A DNA stretch of 31,568 nt, taken from an uncultured Clostridia bacterium. Its GTDB lineage: Bacteria; Bacillota_A; Clostridia; TANB77; CAG-508. The stretch lies in assembly GCA_947588915.1 (NCBI GenBank), contig CANPZA010000001.1:1-31568 (forward strand), written 5' to 3'. The notes beneath the pieces are model-generated. The model was not told the DNA's origin. It ran no database searches and was given only the letters and a program-made list of their open reading frames with translations. The translations under genes were made by a program, and so were the position numbers. This document shows positions 7,114-14,932 of the stretch, piece by piece; the stretch's first letter is position 1; each line of letters starts with the position of its first letter.

Positions 7114-7696
7114 ATGATAGTAAAAAATCCAAAATTTGAAATATCAGCAGTTAGCCCAAAACAATATCCAAATAATGGATTACCAGAAATTGTTTTAGTT
7201 GGAAAATCTAATGTTGGAAAATCAAGTTTTGTAAATACAATGATTAATAGAAAAAATTTAGCAAGAACAAGTAGTGCACCTGGTAAAACACGTCAAATTA
7301 ATTTTTATAATATGGATAATAATTTCTATTTTGTAGATTTACCAGGATATCGGTTATAGCAAGATGTCTAAAAAAGAGCAAGGACAAGTTGGAAAATTTA
7401 TTGAAGAATACTTATTTAACCGTAAAGAAATATCTTTAATCATTTTCTTGATTGATATCAGGCATAATCCTACTGAAAATGATAAAATAATGTATAATTA
7501 TATTATTTCATCAAAAACACCTTTTATAATAATAGCAAATAAGGCTGATAAAATTGCAATTACTAAAGTAAATGATACTGTTAAAAACCTACAAAAGCAA
7601 TTAAATCCACTTATGGATATTACAACAATTCCTTTCTCTTCTGAAAGAAAAATATATAAAGATGAAGTTTGGGAAATCATAGAAAACTATATATAA
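7114..7696 (+). CDS. engB: Ribosome biogenesis GTPase EngB (YsxC/YihA), interrupted by a +1 frameshift at CGG
   Basis: This circularly complete TRAFAC GTPase is needed for 50S subunit assembly and is essential in B. subtilis. Read across a +1 shift at 7351, the product is 193 residues, the normal size. G1 is GKSNVGKSS, switch I lies in [16 protein letters not shown]3 is DLPG, G4 NKAD and G5 SSE. In the zero frame, translation reads TAT CGG TTA TAG and stops inside switch II. Omitting the C of CGG gives [15 protein letters not shown], the expected family sequence. Nothing else in the gene is degraded, so a pseudogene is unlikely. The ATG at 7114 follows GGAGTGG; an upstream in-frame ATG overlaps this site. 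See findings on CGG recoding. Confidence 0.85.
7351..7353 (+). other. Putative +1 recoding site 1 (CGG in engB)
   Basis: The zero-frame codon CGG follows TAT. The frame resumes as GGT (Gly) TAT AGC AAG. A TAG stop lies one codon downstream in the zero frame. A weak AGGA lies just 5' of the P-site codon TAT, vaguely like the stimulator in prfB, but the other sites lack it. Confidence 0.8.
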
Positions 7697-7704
7697 AAAG
7701 AAAA

Positions 7705-7741
7705 AATGAATTATCCGCAATTTTTGCATGAATAATTCATT
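7705..7741. terminator. Bidirectional terminator between engB and the convergent membrane protein gene
   Basis: The stem AATGAATTAT/ATAATTCATT is flanked by A-rich sequence on the left and TTTTATTTTTTT on the right. It can serve both convergent transcripts. Confidence 0.75.
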
Positions 7742-7755
7742 TTTATTTTTTTCAT

Positions 7756-8031
7756 TTAGCAACAACATTTACATTTTTTCTCTTTTTTTCTATTATTACA
7801 TAACATTAAAATTATTGATAATATTAGCAATAACCCTAATATTACAGCTAAAACTATGATAGCTGCTAAGTTTGCTAATATAGCTGCAGATATCGCTGCA
7901 CCTATAAGCAATCCTATTACTACTGCAAATGCTATTAAAATAATAATTGCTACGATACCAAAACAATTTTTTCTTTTTGTGCATTTTTCTTCTTTATTGT
8001 CATAGCAATAAATGGTTTCTTGTGGCTCCAT
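7756..8031 (-). CDS. Small two-helix membrane protein with Cys-rich tail
   Basis: This 91-residue protein of unknown function has a short cytoplasmic-type head with two Cys (IYCYDNKEEKCTKRKNC), two long adjoining Ala/Ile/Leu-rich membrane segments at about residues 23-75, and a basic tail ending KEKKCKCCC. The tail could bind metal or form disulfides. The ATG at 8031 is preferred because GGAGGTGA lies 9 bases upstream; the GTG 12 bases earlier is part of that Shine-Dalgarno site. The promoter contains a perfect 0A box, so expression probably changes on entry into sporulation. Confidence 0.65.
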   Translation of the reverse strand: MEPQETIYCYDNKEEKCTKRKNCFGIVAIIILIAFAVVIGLLIGAAISAAILANLAAIIVLAVILGLLLILSIILMLCNNRKKEKKCKCCC

Positions 8032-8077
8032 GATAAAAGTCACCTCCCATATAGTACCTTGCTTGATACTATATTAT

Positions 8078-8106
8078 ATTATATGTCGAATTTTGTTTGT
8101 TGTTAA
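8078..8106 (-). promoter_or_regulatory. Sigma-A promoter with a 0A box in the spacer, for the Cys-tailed membrane protein
   Basis: On the minus strand TTAACA (8101-8106) is 17 bases from TATAAT (8078-8083). A perfect 0A box (TGTCGAA on the plus strand, 8084-8090) fills the spacer next to the -10, a position that favours repression. The transcript would carry an 8-bp hairpin (ATATAGTA/TACTATAT) in its leader. Confidence 0.55.
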
Positions 8107-8126
8107 TTAAAATAGAAAATTATTTA

Positions 8127-8158
8127 AAAATCTCTGCTTATGTATTAACAGAGATTTT
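8127..8158. terminator. Terminator downstream of the DUF951 gene
   Basis: The stem AAAATCTCTG/CAGAGATTTT, 10 bp, lies just past the DUF951 stop codon on the minus strand. Confidence 0.65.
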
Positions 8159-8176
8159 AATATTAAACTTATTTTA

Positions 8177-8359
8177 CTATTTATTTTCTATTTTCTTTGT
8201 AATCACTTTTAATGCTTTTTCTCTTGGTAACATTACCACATGCCCACATCCTTGACATTTTAACTTGAAGTCAACTCCTACTCTTGTTATTTCCCATAAT
8301 TTACTTCCACATGGGTGTTGTTTTTTAGTTCTTACAATATCTCCTATATTATATTCCAT
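8177..8359 (-). CDS. DUF951 domain-containing protein
   Basis: This 60-residue protein matches the DUF951 signature throughout: YNIGDIVRTKKQHPCGSKLWEITRVGVDFKLKCQGCGHVVMLPREKALK. The conserved HPCGS and CQGC cysteines suggest a zinc-ribbon-like fold. It is widespread in Firmicutes, often near ychF or rpsF; here it is monocistronic. Function unknown. Confidence 0.9.
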   Translation of the reverse strand: MEYNIGDIVRTKKQHPCGSKLWEITRVGVDFKLKCQGCGHVVMLPREKALKVITKKIENK

Positions 8360-8417
8360 TTTACCTCTCCATTTTTCTATTTACTATATTATAACATATT
8401 TTTTATATTTTTAAAAT

Positions 8418-8457
8418 AAAAGGTCATATACAAAATTAATAATGTATTTGACCTTTT
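8418..8457. terminator. Bidirectional terminator after the LPXTG surface protein gene
   Basis: The outer stem AAAAGGTCA/TGACCTTTT has an inner TATACA/TGTATT extension. T-rich tracts follow on both strands. Confidence 0.7.
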
Positions 8458-8461
8458 TTTC

Positions 8462-9538
8462 TTATTTTAAATCTTTATATTTGCAATAATTTTTATAAAA
8501 TACTATGGAAATAAATATCATACTCAAGATACCAACTACTATTATCATATTTAATCCTGTTTGTGGTAATTTACCATTTGCAACTGTTGTATCTTTTGTC
8601 TTACTAGGTATACTGGCTTTTTCTGAAACTGTTACTTGGCAAGTTGCTTTATAGTTTCCATCTTTTGTAGTAGCTGTAATTATTGCTGTTCCAACAGCTT
8701 TTGCCATTATTTTTCCATTAGAAACTGTTACAATATTTTCATTACTACTTGTCCAAACAATAGATTTATCTATCGCACTAGATGGAGTTATCGTTGCAGT
8801 TAATGTATAACTACTTCCTACTTGTAAAGCTAAAGTCGTCTTATCAAGTGTTATCCCACTTACCTTTGCTTCTTCTACTTTTGTTCCAGACATAGTATAT
8901 GTAGCTTCATCATAACTAATTGTTCCATCTGAACTAACTAACTTTACCCAAATAGCAAATGCTTTATTCCCTGAAAATTGTGATAAATCAACACTAAAAC
9001 TTCCATCTTTTGTTTCTTTCCAATTATTTTCAATATATGTAGGAATTAATTCTTTTATTTTTGAATTTATTTCATTAGCTTTGTTATTATATTCTTTTAC
9101 TTTATCATTATATTCTTTTACTTTATTTTGGTAATTTATTTTAGCTGTTTCAAATGCTTCTTGTAATGTTCCATTTTCTGGAGTCTTTTTATATTTTTCA
9201 TATGCTTCATCATATATAGCTTTTAAATCATCACACGTTTTATCCAATTCGCTCATTTCTGTTTCTATAAAATTTAATTCTGTTTTTCCATTATCAGATA
9301 TTTGTTCCATTTGTGTATAATTTGTATTAGATATTTCCACTGCTTGATAATATAGACTATATGCAGTTTCTGAACTTTTGATTGTAATATTTCCTTTTCC
9401 ATTTGTTATCATTATTGGAAAACTAATTAAAGATTTTGAATCTAAGTCAACAGAATGTGCATTTACACCTCCACAAGAAATTAGAATAATTCCTATCATT
9501 AAAAATAATGTTAAAGCAATTCTTATTTTCTCTTTCAT
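8462..9538 (-). CDS. LPXTG-anchored surface protein with coiled coil and Big2 domain
   Basis: This 358-residue secreted protein has a signal peptide (KEKIRIALTLFLMIGIILIS...), and an N-terminal region whose residues 75-170 are a long Lys/Glu/Asn coiled coil with repeated KVKEYNDKVKEYNNKANEIN. A bacterial Ig-like group 2 domain follows at about 235-315 (VSGITLDKTTLALQVGSSYT through KATCQVTVSE). The C-terminal sorting signal is LPQTG, a hydrophobic helix and a Lys-containing tail, so sortase should attach it to peptidoglycan. The start at 9538 is set by GGGAGGAGC; an upstream ATG overlapping the preceding gene lacks a good site. It is the second gene of a two-gene operon. No sortase gene is in the window. 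Confidence 0.85.
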   Translation of the reverse strand: MKEKIRIALTLFLMIGIILISCGGVNAHSVDLDSKSLISFPIMITNGKGNITIKSSETAYSLYYQAVEISNTNYTQMEQISDNGKTELNFIETEMSELDKTCDDLKAIYDEAYEKYKKTPENGTLQEAFETAKINYQNKVKEYNDKVKEYNNKANEINSKIKELIPTYIENNWKETKDGSFSVDLSQFSGNKAFAIWVKLVSSDGTISYDEATYTMSGTKVEEAKVSGITLDKTTLALQVGSSYTLTATITPSSAIDKSIVWTSSNENIVTVSNGKIMAKAVGTAIITATTKDGNYKATCQVTVSEKASIPSKTKDTTVANGKLPQTGLNMIIVVGILSMIFISIVFYKNYCKYKDLK

Positions 9539-9560
9539 AATATAATTGCTCCTCCCTATT

Positions 9561-9851
9561 TTATCCATTCAATTGTTTTACTATTTTTGAATTTTCTTTA
9601 ATTGCTGGTAATGATATTACAAAGAATAATATTACAAATATAATTGTTAAAATAGCTCCTACGATTTCAGTATATCTCATAATTGCTATAGATTCAATTA
9701 ATGCAACTAATATGGCATATATCTTTCTCAAATTTTTTGTAAGTATTACCTTTTGCTCATCACTAGCTTTTTCTTTCATTTTTTTTGCAAGTAATATATC
9801 TGGCTTAAATAAACTTATTATTAAACATATTATTATAAATAAATCTAACAT
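9561..9851 (-). CDS. Small multi-pass membrane protein
   Basis: This 96-residue hypothetical protein has hydrophobic segments at about residues 2-20, 42-56 and 62-84, and a Lys-rich cytoplasmic loop between the first two. AGGAGG lies before the ATG. It is co-transcribed with, and immediately upstream of, the LPXTG surface protein gene. Family not recognised. Confidence 0.65.
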   Translation of the reverse strand: MLDLFIIICLIISLFKPDILLAKKMKEKASDEQKVILTKNLRKIYAILVALIESIAIMRYTEIVGAILTIIFVILFFVISLPAIKENSKIVKQLNG

Positions 9852-9880
9852 TTTTTCTCCTCCTTATATAATATATTTTT

Positions 9881-9909
9881 ATTTAATCATAAGCAAAAAT
9901 TTATGTCAA
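9881..9909 (-). promoter_or_regulatory. Promoter of the membrane protein / LPXTG operon
   Basis: On the minus strand TTGACA (9904-9909) is 17 bases from TTAAAT (9881-9886). The -35 is perfect and the -10 is moderate. Confidence 0.5.
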
Positions 9910-9930
9910 TAACTAATTATAAAAAGTAAA

Positions 9931-9972
9931 AAAATAATAAGAACTATTATAAAATTCATTTCTTATTATTTT
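9931..9972. terminator. Terminator of gltX
   Basis: The 13-bp stem AAAATAATAAGAA/TTCTTATTATTTT is followed on the minus strand by TTTACTTTTT. Confidence 0.7.
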
Positions 9973-9978
9973 TATTTA

Positions 9979-11631
9979 TTAATTATTAATTGCTTTTTCA
10001 AATCTTTTTACTATTCTATCTTTACCTAATATCTGCATAATTTCATACATATCTGGTGTATTAGTTCTAGAAGTTAAAGCAACTCTTAAAACTGTACTAA
10101 CATCTCCTACATGTGCTTTATATTTACCTGGATTTTCTTTAAATTCTTTAACTTCTTTTGCATACCCTAACTCTCCTGCAAGTTCTTTTATATTATCAAA
10201 CCATGTTTGTTTGTCATTGTTATCTTGATAATATTTTTCGACATACAAATTTAATATTTTTTTGATATCTTCTTTATCATTTATAACTTGATATGGATAT
10301 TCTCGTTTTTTGCTATTAAATTCAGAATCATACATATACTCAATATTTTCTTTTACATCTGACCATTTTGCAATATCTTTTCTTGGTTTTTTATTTCCTC
10401 TTTCAATTCCTAATACTTTTAAACTATATTCTTTATCTTCTAACATATTTACTAATTCTTCATCATATTTTTTAGCCCAAGAAAGTGCCTTTTCATAAAC
10501 TTCTTCTGCTGTCATCCTAGAAATTGTAACTTTTCCTACATCTAGTAATTTAGTCATATCAAATAAAGCTCCACTAACGCTCATCTTATTTAATTGAAGT
10601 TCAAAATCATTTATGGATTTATCTTTATTCTGTCTCCTCCAATTTTCAAAATTCGAATTAGCTATATTTAATAAATATTCTTTAACCGCTTCTCCTGGAA
10701 TTCCTTTTTCTTCATAATAGCTAACAGCAGCTTCCGGATCCTTTCTTTTACTTAACTTTCTTTTATTTCCATCATCATTTTTCATGATCGGTGCAATATG
10801 AGCATATTTAGGTGCTCTAAATCCTAATTCATGAAATAGCTGTAAGTGTAATGGCACAGATGATAACCATTCATCTCCACGTATTACATGTGTTGTTCCC
10901 ATTAAATGGTCATCAACTGCATGTGCGAAATGATATGTTGGAAGTCCATCTGCTTTTATAATTACAATATCTTGATCATTTTCTGGAAATTCAACATTTC
11001 CTTTTATAACATCATGATGTTTGATCTTTCTATCCTCTCTGCCAGGTGATTTAAAGCGGATAATATAATTCTCTCCCCTTTTTATCTTTTCAATCATCTC
11101 TTCGACAGTATTATTTCTACATTTAGCCCATACACCATAATATCCTGGTCTCACTTTTGCCATTTCTTGTTTTTTTCTTATTTCTTCTACATCTTCTGGA
11201 GGACAAAAACATGGATATGCTTTCCCCTGTTCTATTAGAAATTTCGCATATGCTTGATAAATTTCTTTTCTTAGAGATTGTTTGTATGGTCCATATTTTC
11301 CCTTTTCTTCATTTTCAGATATCATTCCTTCATCTGGTTTTATTTCAAATTCCTTTAGTGAATTTACAATATCTGTTATACCATTTTCAACTTCTCTTTT
11401 TTGATCTGTATCTTCTATTCTTAAGAAAAATACCCCATTAGTTTGATCTGCAAGTTTTTTTGCAATTAAAGATTGGTATAATCCTCCTATATGTACAAAA
11501 CCTGTTGGACTAGGAGCAAATCTACTAACAACTGCTCCTTCCTTTAAATCTCTTTTTGGATATTTTTCTTCATAATAAGATATATCCTTTACACTTGGAA
11601 ATATTAAATTTGCTAAATCTTTATAATCCAT
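9979..11631 (-). CDS. gltX: Glutamyl-tRNA synthetase
   Basis: This 550-residue class I synthetase charges tRNA-Glu, and possibly also tRNA-Gln for the GatCAB pathway. The HIGH-type motif is in RFAPSPTGFVHIGG near residues 37-50, and the KMSKS-type motif is KRKLSKRKDP near 273. The specificity region (DGLPTYHFAHAVDDHLMGTT, HVIRGDEW) is intact. It is longer than the roughly 485 residues of E. coli GltX because of a lysine-rich C-terminal anticodon-binding part, as in other clostridial versions. GGAGAGA lies before the ATG. No T-box leader is recognisable. Confidence 0.93.
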   Translation of the reverse strand: MDYKDLANLIFPSVKDISYYEEKYPKRDLKEGAVVSRFAPSPTGFVHIGGLYQSLIAKKLADQTNGVFFLRIEDTDQKREVENGITDIVNSLKEFEIKPDEGMISENEEKGKYGPYKQSLRKEIYQAYAKFLIEQGKAYPCFCPPEDVEEIRKKQEMAKVRPGYYGVWAKCRNNTVEEMIEKIKRGENYIIRFKSPGREDRKIKHHDVIKGNVEFPENDQDIVIIKADGLPTYHFAHAVDDHLMGTTHVIRGDEWLSSVPLHLQLFHELGFRAPKYAHIAPIMKNDDGNKRKLSKRKDPEAAVSYYEEKGIPGEAVKEYLLNIANSNFENWRRQNKDKSINDFELQLNKMSVSGALFDMTKLLDVGKVTISRMTAEEVYEKALSWAKKYDEELVNMLEDKEYSLKVLGIERGNKKPRKDIAKWSDVKENIEYMYDSEFNSKKREYPYQVINDKEDIKKILNLYVEKYYQDNNDKQTWFDNIKELAGELGYAKEVKEFKENPGKYKAHVGDVSTVLRVALTSRTNTPDMYEIMQILGKDRIVKRFEKAINN

Positions 11632-12184
11632 ATTTATCTCTCCTTCTTCTAGCTTACAATTTTATTAATTACACTTCCATAATAAATTGTATAAATATTA
11701 GATATCCTTTCCATTTTTTCATAGTTATTGTAAATTTTATTTTTCAATACTTTCATTGTTTTTGTTAAATTTTTCTAATCTTACTATATTATCAACGAAT
11801 TATCCTTATTATACATTAATTTTAGAACAATATCAAGGCTTACTATCAAAACTAAAAAGTAATATAAATTACAATAATAATCAGAAATTCATTATTTCTA
11901 TTTATTATTTTGATATTTTTTTAATTCTTATAAAAAACATTAACAAAATAAAAAAATATTATTATAATTATTTTAATAATATAATCAACTAGCTATTTCT
12001 TTTTTTATTTACACAAATAATTTTTCAAAAACATTTTTACTGACAAAGTTATCTATTTTATTTAAAAAATCATTTCTTTAGCTTTTCTTTTTATCTTATA
12101 AATTATTTATTTTAAATATTTTGTCAAAATTTGCAATACAAAGCATTTTTCTAATTTTTAATTAGCTTTTAAGTCGAACATATA
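11632..12184. other. Gene-poor, extremely AT-rich interval
   Basis: This roughly 550-base stretch upstream of gltX has no supported gene. It has poly-A/T runs and short plus-strand ORFs (for example 11756-11992) without Shine-Dalgarno sites and with Asn/Ile/Tyr-dominated translations, typical of non-coding AT-rich DNA. It presumably contains the gltX promoter and leader, but no clear -35/-10 pair stands out. AGTCGAA (12172-12178), one mismatch from a 0A box, lies just 5' of the promoter at 12185. Confidence 0.5.
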
Positions 12185-12213
12185 TTGACAAGCTTTCTCA
12201 TATTTGGTATATT
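12185..12213 (+). promoter_or_regulatory. Consensus sigma-A promoter of the small toxin-like gene
   Basis: A perfect TTGACA (12185-12190) is 17 bases from TATATT (12208-12213). It drives a transcript of about 320 or 450 nt, depending on which terminator is used, with a leader of about 115 nt. Confidence 0.8.
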
Positions 12214-12258
12214 ATATGAAATCATTTATTCAAAAATTCTCCTGACATCAAGGCATAA

Positions 12259-12305
12259 ACTAGCAGTTGTATAACTGCTAGTGGAGACAACAGTTTTCAA
12301 CTGTT
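12259..12305 (+). other. Two tandem hairpins in the leader of the toxin-like mRNA
   Basis: Hairpin 1 is ACTAGCAGTT/AACTGCTAGT (12259-12282), a perfect 10-bp stem with a 4-base loop. Hairpin 2 is AACAGTT/AACTGTT (12289-12305) with a 3-base loop. They lie between promoter and Shine-Dalgarno site. Structured leaders that limit translation or stabilise the mRNA are usual for type I toxins. Confidence 0.7.
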
Positions 12306-12336
12306 AGTATAATACTTTGGGAAAGGAGGATTACAT

Positions 12337-12507
12337 ATGTTAGAATTTTGCATCTTGTTAATGTCATTCGCTATTGTATTAGCTTTACTGCTAGCTATAA
12401 TAGTAGTTCTTAAAAATAGCAAATTTAATTTTCTATTTAAAAAGAACAAAGAAAAAGATGTTCTACGATTTGAAGCAGAACATCATAACAACGGTTTAGA
12501 TAAATGA
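12337..12507 (+). CDS. Small hydrophobic peptide, candidate type I toxin
   Basis: This 56-residue protein begins MLEFCILLMSFAIVLALLLA and continues IIVVLKNSK, giving a single long membrane helix at about residues 3-25. A basic stretch (FKKNKEK) and a charged tail ending NNGLDK follow. The shape is that of holin-like, membrane-damaging type I toxins (TxpA/BsrG-like in architecture; no sequence identity is claimed). GAAAGGAGG lies 7 bases before the ATG. A consensus promoter lies upstream, two plus-strand terminators follow, and an opposing promoter plus terminator define an antisense RNA over the 3' end. The function is inferred from this arrangement. Confidence 0.65.
   Translation: MLEFCILLMSFAIVLALLLAIIVVLKNSKFNFLFKKNKEKDVLRFEAEHHNNGLDK
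12457..12484 (-). terminator. Terminator of the antisense RNA, inside the toxin-like ORF
   Basis: The stem GATGTTCT/AGAACATC (12457-12464 and 12477-12484) is followed on the minus strand by TTTTTCTTTGTTCTTTTT. A well-formed leftward terminator within an ORF read rightward needs an explanation; an antisense transcript provides it. Confidence 0.65.
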
Positions 12508-12514
12508 TTATCTA

Positions 12515-12540
12515 AGGGGAGCTTCGGCTCCTTTCTTTAT
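12515..12540 (+). terminator. First terminator of the toxin-like mRNA
   Basis: GGGGAGC and GCTCCTT pair around a UUCG tetraloop, followed by TTTCTTTAT, eight bases after the stop codon. Confidence 0.75.
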
Positions 12541-12642
12541 TAGTAATAATGTGGAGAATTACTAATTTATTAGATAAGCAACAAGTTTTAAAAGTAACCT
12601 TGCTCAATGGATAAACCTCAAGCTCCAACTAAACAATGAATT

Positions 12643-12670
12643 GAGTAAGACTTTGGTCTTGCTCTTTTTT
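12643..12670 (+). terminator. Second plus-strand terminator, with a possible alternative pairing
   Basis: GAGTAAGAC/GTCTTGCTC is followed by TTTTTT. The left arm can alternatively pair with an upstream CTTGCTCAA near 12598-12606, which would break the hairpin. That may be incidental or part of RNA-RNA regulation. Confidence 0.65.
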
Positions 12671-12671
12671 A

Positions 12672-12700
12672 TTTATAATACATATATTATCTTTTGTCAA
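12672..12700 (-). promoter_or_regulatory. Consensus promoter of the antisense RNA
   Basis: On the minus strand TTGACA (12695-12700) is 17 bases from TATAAA (12672-12677). It fires leftward into the 3' part of the toxin-like transcription unit. Confidence 0.7.
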
Positions 12701-12736
12701 TGTATATTACAAACACTTAATAAAACTTTAGTAATT

Positions 12737-12764
12737 TTGTAATGTTTTGTAACAGAATTGTAAC
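12737..12764. repeat. TTGTAAC array, three units at 10-11 bp spacing
   Basis: TTGTAAT (12737), TTGTAAC (12747) and TTGTAAC (12758) lie about one helical turn apart, 37 bp upstream of the antisense promoter -35. The same heptamer in the opposite orientation forms an 11-bp-phased array at 16239-16278. This suggests cooperative binding of one regulator. Confidence 0.45.
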
Positions 12765-13043
12765 ATTACTTTTCTCATCTGTCAATATTATATCATAAAA
12801 ATTGTGAAAAATCAATGAAATCAACGAAACTCTCTTGTTTTTAGATTAATTTTCTGTTATGAGAACATTTATTAGGAAAATATTATAAACCTCAAAACGA
12901 ATTTTTATTTATTCAACTTAATGAAAATAAAATAGATTATGATTATTACTTATACGAAACAAAAAAATTATATATTTTGGCATCAAATTGCTAAGTAAAC
13001 CTATTACAACCTATGCGGTTATCAACAAAAGGGTAACAAATAA
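12765..13043. other. Intergenic interval with a possible gene remnant
   Basis: No supported gene. A 43-codon open frame (12863-12994, plus strand) has a protein-like composition around NEFLFIQLNENKIDYDYYLY but no start codon, no ribosome site, and a stop just upstream. It may be a decayed gene end or chance. Confidence 0.25.
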
Positions 13044-13075
13044 GGAATACCAATCTCTAAAAGTCTTGGTATTCC
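13044..13075 (-). terminator. Terminator of the RNase J gene
   Basis: The 10-bp stem GGAATACCAA/TTGGTATTCC is followed on the minus strand by TTATTTGTT. Confidence 0.7.
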
Positions 13076-13084
13076 TATATTTTA

Positions 13085-14932
13085 TTATACTTCCATTATT
13101 ATAGGTATAATCATTGGATTTCTTTTTGTTTTCATAAAAATATAATCTCTTAGATTTTCCCTTACAGCTGTTTTAATAGTTGTCCAATCTGTAATTCCTC
13201 TTTCTTCACATTTCCTTATTTCATGTCGTACAACAGATTTCACATCATCCATTAGATTTTCTGATTCCCTAACATAAACAAAACCTCTTGATATGACATC
13301 TGGTCCTGCTATTACTTCTCCAGTTTGAGAATTCATAGTTAAAACAATTACTATTAATCCATCTTGTGATAAATGTTGCCTATCTCTTAAAACAATACTT
13401 CCTACATCTCCTACTCCTAATCCATCAACCAAAATTCTACCACTTGGTACTGAACCATTAATTGAAGCTCCATCTTCATTTATTTCCAATACTCTACCAT
13501 TTGACATCATAATAATATTATCTTTATTAATTCCCATCATCTCTGCTGTTTCACTATGTGCAATTAATTGCCTATATTCTCCATGTACTGGCATAAAATA
13601 TTTTGGTTTAGAAAGGGCTAAAATTAATTTTTGTTCTTCTTGACATGCGTGTCCTGATACATGTATGGTCTCTAAAGAACTATAAACTACCTCTGCACCA
13701 ATCTGCATTAAATCATCAATTACCTTTGATACAAATTTTTCATTACCAGGTATAGGTGTTGCAGATATAATTACTAGATCATTTGGTGTTATTTTTACTT
13801 TTCTATGGTCTCCTGCTGCCATTCTCGTTAAAGCTGACATTGGTTCTCCTTGACTACCTGTAGTTAGAATTATTAATTGTTCATCTGTATAAGTATTTAT
13901 CATATCAATATCAATAAAAATATTTTCTGGACATTTAATATATCCTAATTCTCGTGCAGTTTCAATCATATTGATCATACTTCTACCACATATAGCAATT
14001 TTTCTATGATATTTTACTGCTGAATTTACAATCTGTTGAACTCTATGAACATTTGATGCAAAGGTTGCAACTACAATTCTTTTTTTAGAATTCAAGAATA
14101 ATTTATCAAATACTTCTCCTATTGAACTCTCAGACATTGTAAAACCTTTTCTTTCACTATTGGTACTATCTGACATCAATAACAAAATTCCTTTATTTCC
14201 AAGTTCTGCAATTCTTCCGAAATCCATTATTTTTCCATCTATTGGCGTATAGTCCACTTTAAAATCTCCTGTATGTAGTACAACTCCTGCTGGTGTCGTA
14301 ATTGCAAGCATTACAGAATCTGGAATACTATGTGTACTTCTAATAATTTCTACTTTAAAGTTTTTCCCTAAACTAATAGTTTCTCCTTGATTAATTTCTT
14401 TTAAAGTAGTACTTCTAAGTAACTTATGCTCTTCTAATTTATTTCTAATTAATCCACATGCCAATTTTGGAGCATATATTGGTATATTTATTTTCTTTAA
14501 TAAATATGGTACCCCTCCTATATGATCTTCATGCCCATGTGTTATTATTAAACCTTTTATTTTATCTACATTTCTCTCTAAATATGTTATATCTGGTATT
14601 ACTAAATCAATTCCCAACATATCATCTTCTGGAAATGATAGACCACAATCTACTACAATTATCTCATTTTCATATTCAAATACTGTAATATTTTTACCTA
14701 CTTCATGTAAGCCTCCTAATGGTATTATTTTTAGTTTAGAGGCTTTAAATATTGGTTTAGAAGTTTTAACTGTTTTAGCTATTGCACTGCTTTTTCTTAC
14801 CTCTTTTCCAGTATTTCTTTTCTGCATAGTATTCTTAGTTGAGTTTTCATTTTTCTTTGTAACATTTTTCACAGTTTTCTCTTTTTTTTCATAATTTCTC
14901 TTTCCTTTGTTTTTTAAATTTTCTTCTGTCAT
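13085..14932 (-). CDS. rnj: Ribonuclease J
   Basis: This 615-residue metallo-beta-lactamase/beta-CASP ribonuclease, with 5'-3' exo- and endonuclease activity, works in mRNA decay and rRNA maturation. The zinc-binding signature HGHEDHIGG is present, as are VLHTGDFK, SDSTNSERKG, the beta-CASP segment (FASNVHRVQQI), GSQGEP and the late SGHA motif with PVHGEYR. An unusual Lys/Asn/Thr-rich extension of about 65 residues precedes the conserved LKIIPLGGLHEVGKN, so the protein is longer than the usual roughly 555 residues. It may aid RNA or ribosome contact. The start at 14932 is chosen because the upstream ATG (14947) overlaps the Shine-Dalgarno AAAGGAG. A long leader precedes it. Confidence 0.93.
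   Translation of the reverse strand: MTEENLKNKGKRNYEKKEKTVKNVTKKNENSTKNTMQKRNTGKEVRKSSAIAKTVKTSKPIFKASKLKIIPLGGLHEVGKNITVFEYENEIIVVDCGLSFPEDDMLGIDLVIPDITYLERNVDKIKGLIITHGHEDHIGGVPYLLKKINIPIYAPKLACGLIRNKLEEHKLLRSTTLKEINQGETISLGKNFKVEIIRSTHSIPDSVMLAITTPAGVVLHTGDFKVDYTPIDGKIMDFGRIAELGNKGILLLMSDSTNSERKGFTMSESSIGEVFDKLFLNSKKRIVVATFASNVHRVQQIVNSAVKYHRKIAICGRSMINMIETARELGYIKCPENIFIDIDMINTYTDEQLIILTTGSQGEPMSALTRMAAGDHRKVKITPNDLVIISATPIPGNEKFVSKVIDDLMQIGAEVVYSSLETIHVSGHACQEEQKLILALSKPKYFMPVHGEYRQLIAHSETAEMMGINKDNIIMMSNGRVLEINEDGASINGSVPSGRILVDGLGVGDVGSIVLRDRQHLSQDGLIVIVLTMNSQTGEVIAGPDVISRGFVYVRESENLMDDVKSVVRHEIRKCEERGITDWTTIKTAVRENLRDYIFMKTKRNPMIIPIIMEV

Larger units (their letters stand above)
12445..12665 (-). 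ncRNA. Predicted antisense RNA antitoxin overlapping the toxin-like mRNA
   Basis: The boundaries come from a minus-strand promoter (12672-12700) and a minus-strand rho-independent terminator (12457-12484 plus its T tract). The roughly 220-nt RNA would be fully complementary to the last 60-odd bases of the toxin-like ORF and to its 3' UTR. Its 5' end would fold into the complement of the plus-strand terminator at 12643-12664. Its start falls within the T tract of that terminator. The geometry is that of txpA/RatA-type 3'-overlapping pairs. No expression data are available. Confidence 0.6.

Noticed and set aside
7351..7353. prfB-like programmed shift driven by an upstream Shine-Dalgarno
   Set aside because: Only the engB site has a weak AGGA nearby. 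The spoIVA and gerA sites have no comparable stimulator at that distance and no shared slippery codon.
10237..10243. Perfect 0A box TTCGACA
   Set aside because: It lies inside the gltX coding sequence with no promoter nearby, so it is probably chance.
11756..11992. Seventy-eight-codon ORF upstream of gltX
   Set aside because: TTG start without a Shine-Dalgarno and a composition typical of AT-rich non-coding DNA.
12863..12994. Forty-three-codon open frame
   Set aside because: It lacks a start codon and ribosome site. Kept only as a possible remnant.
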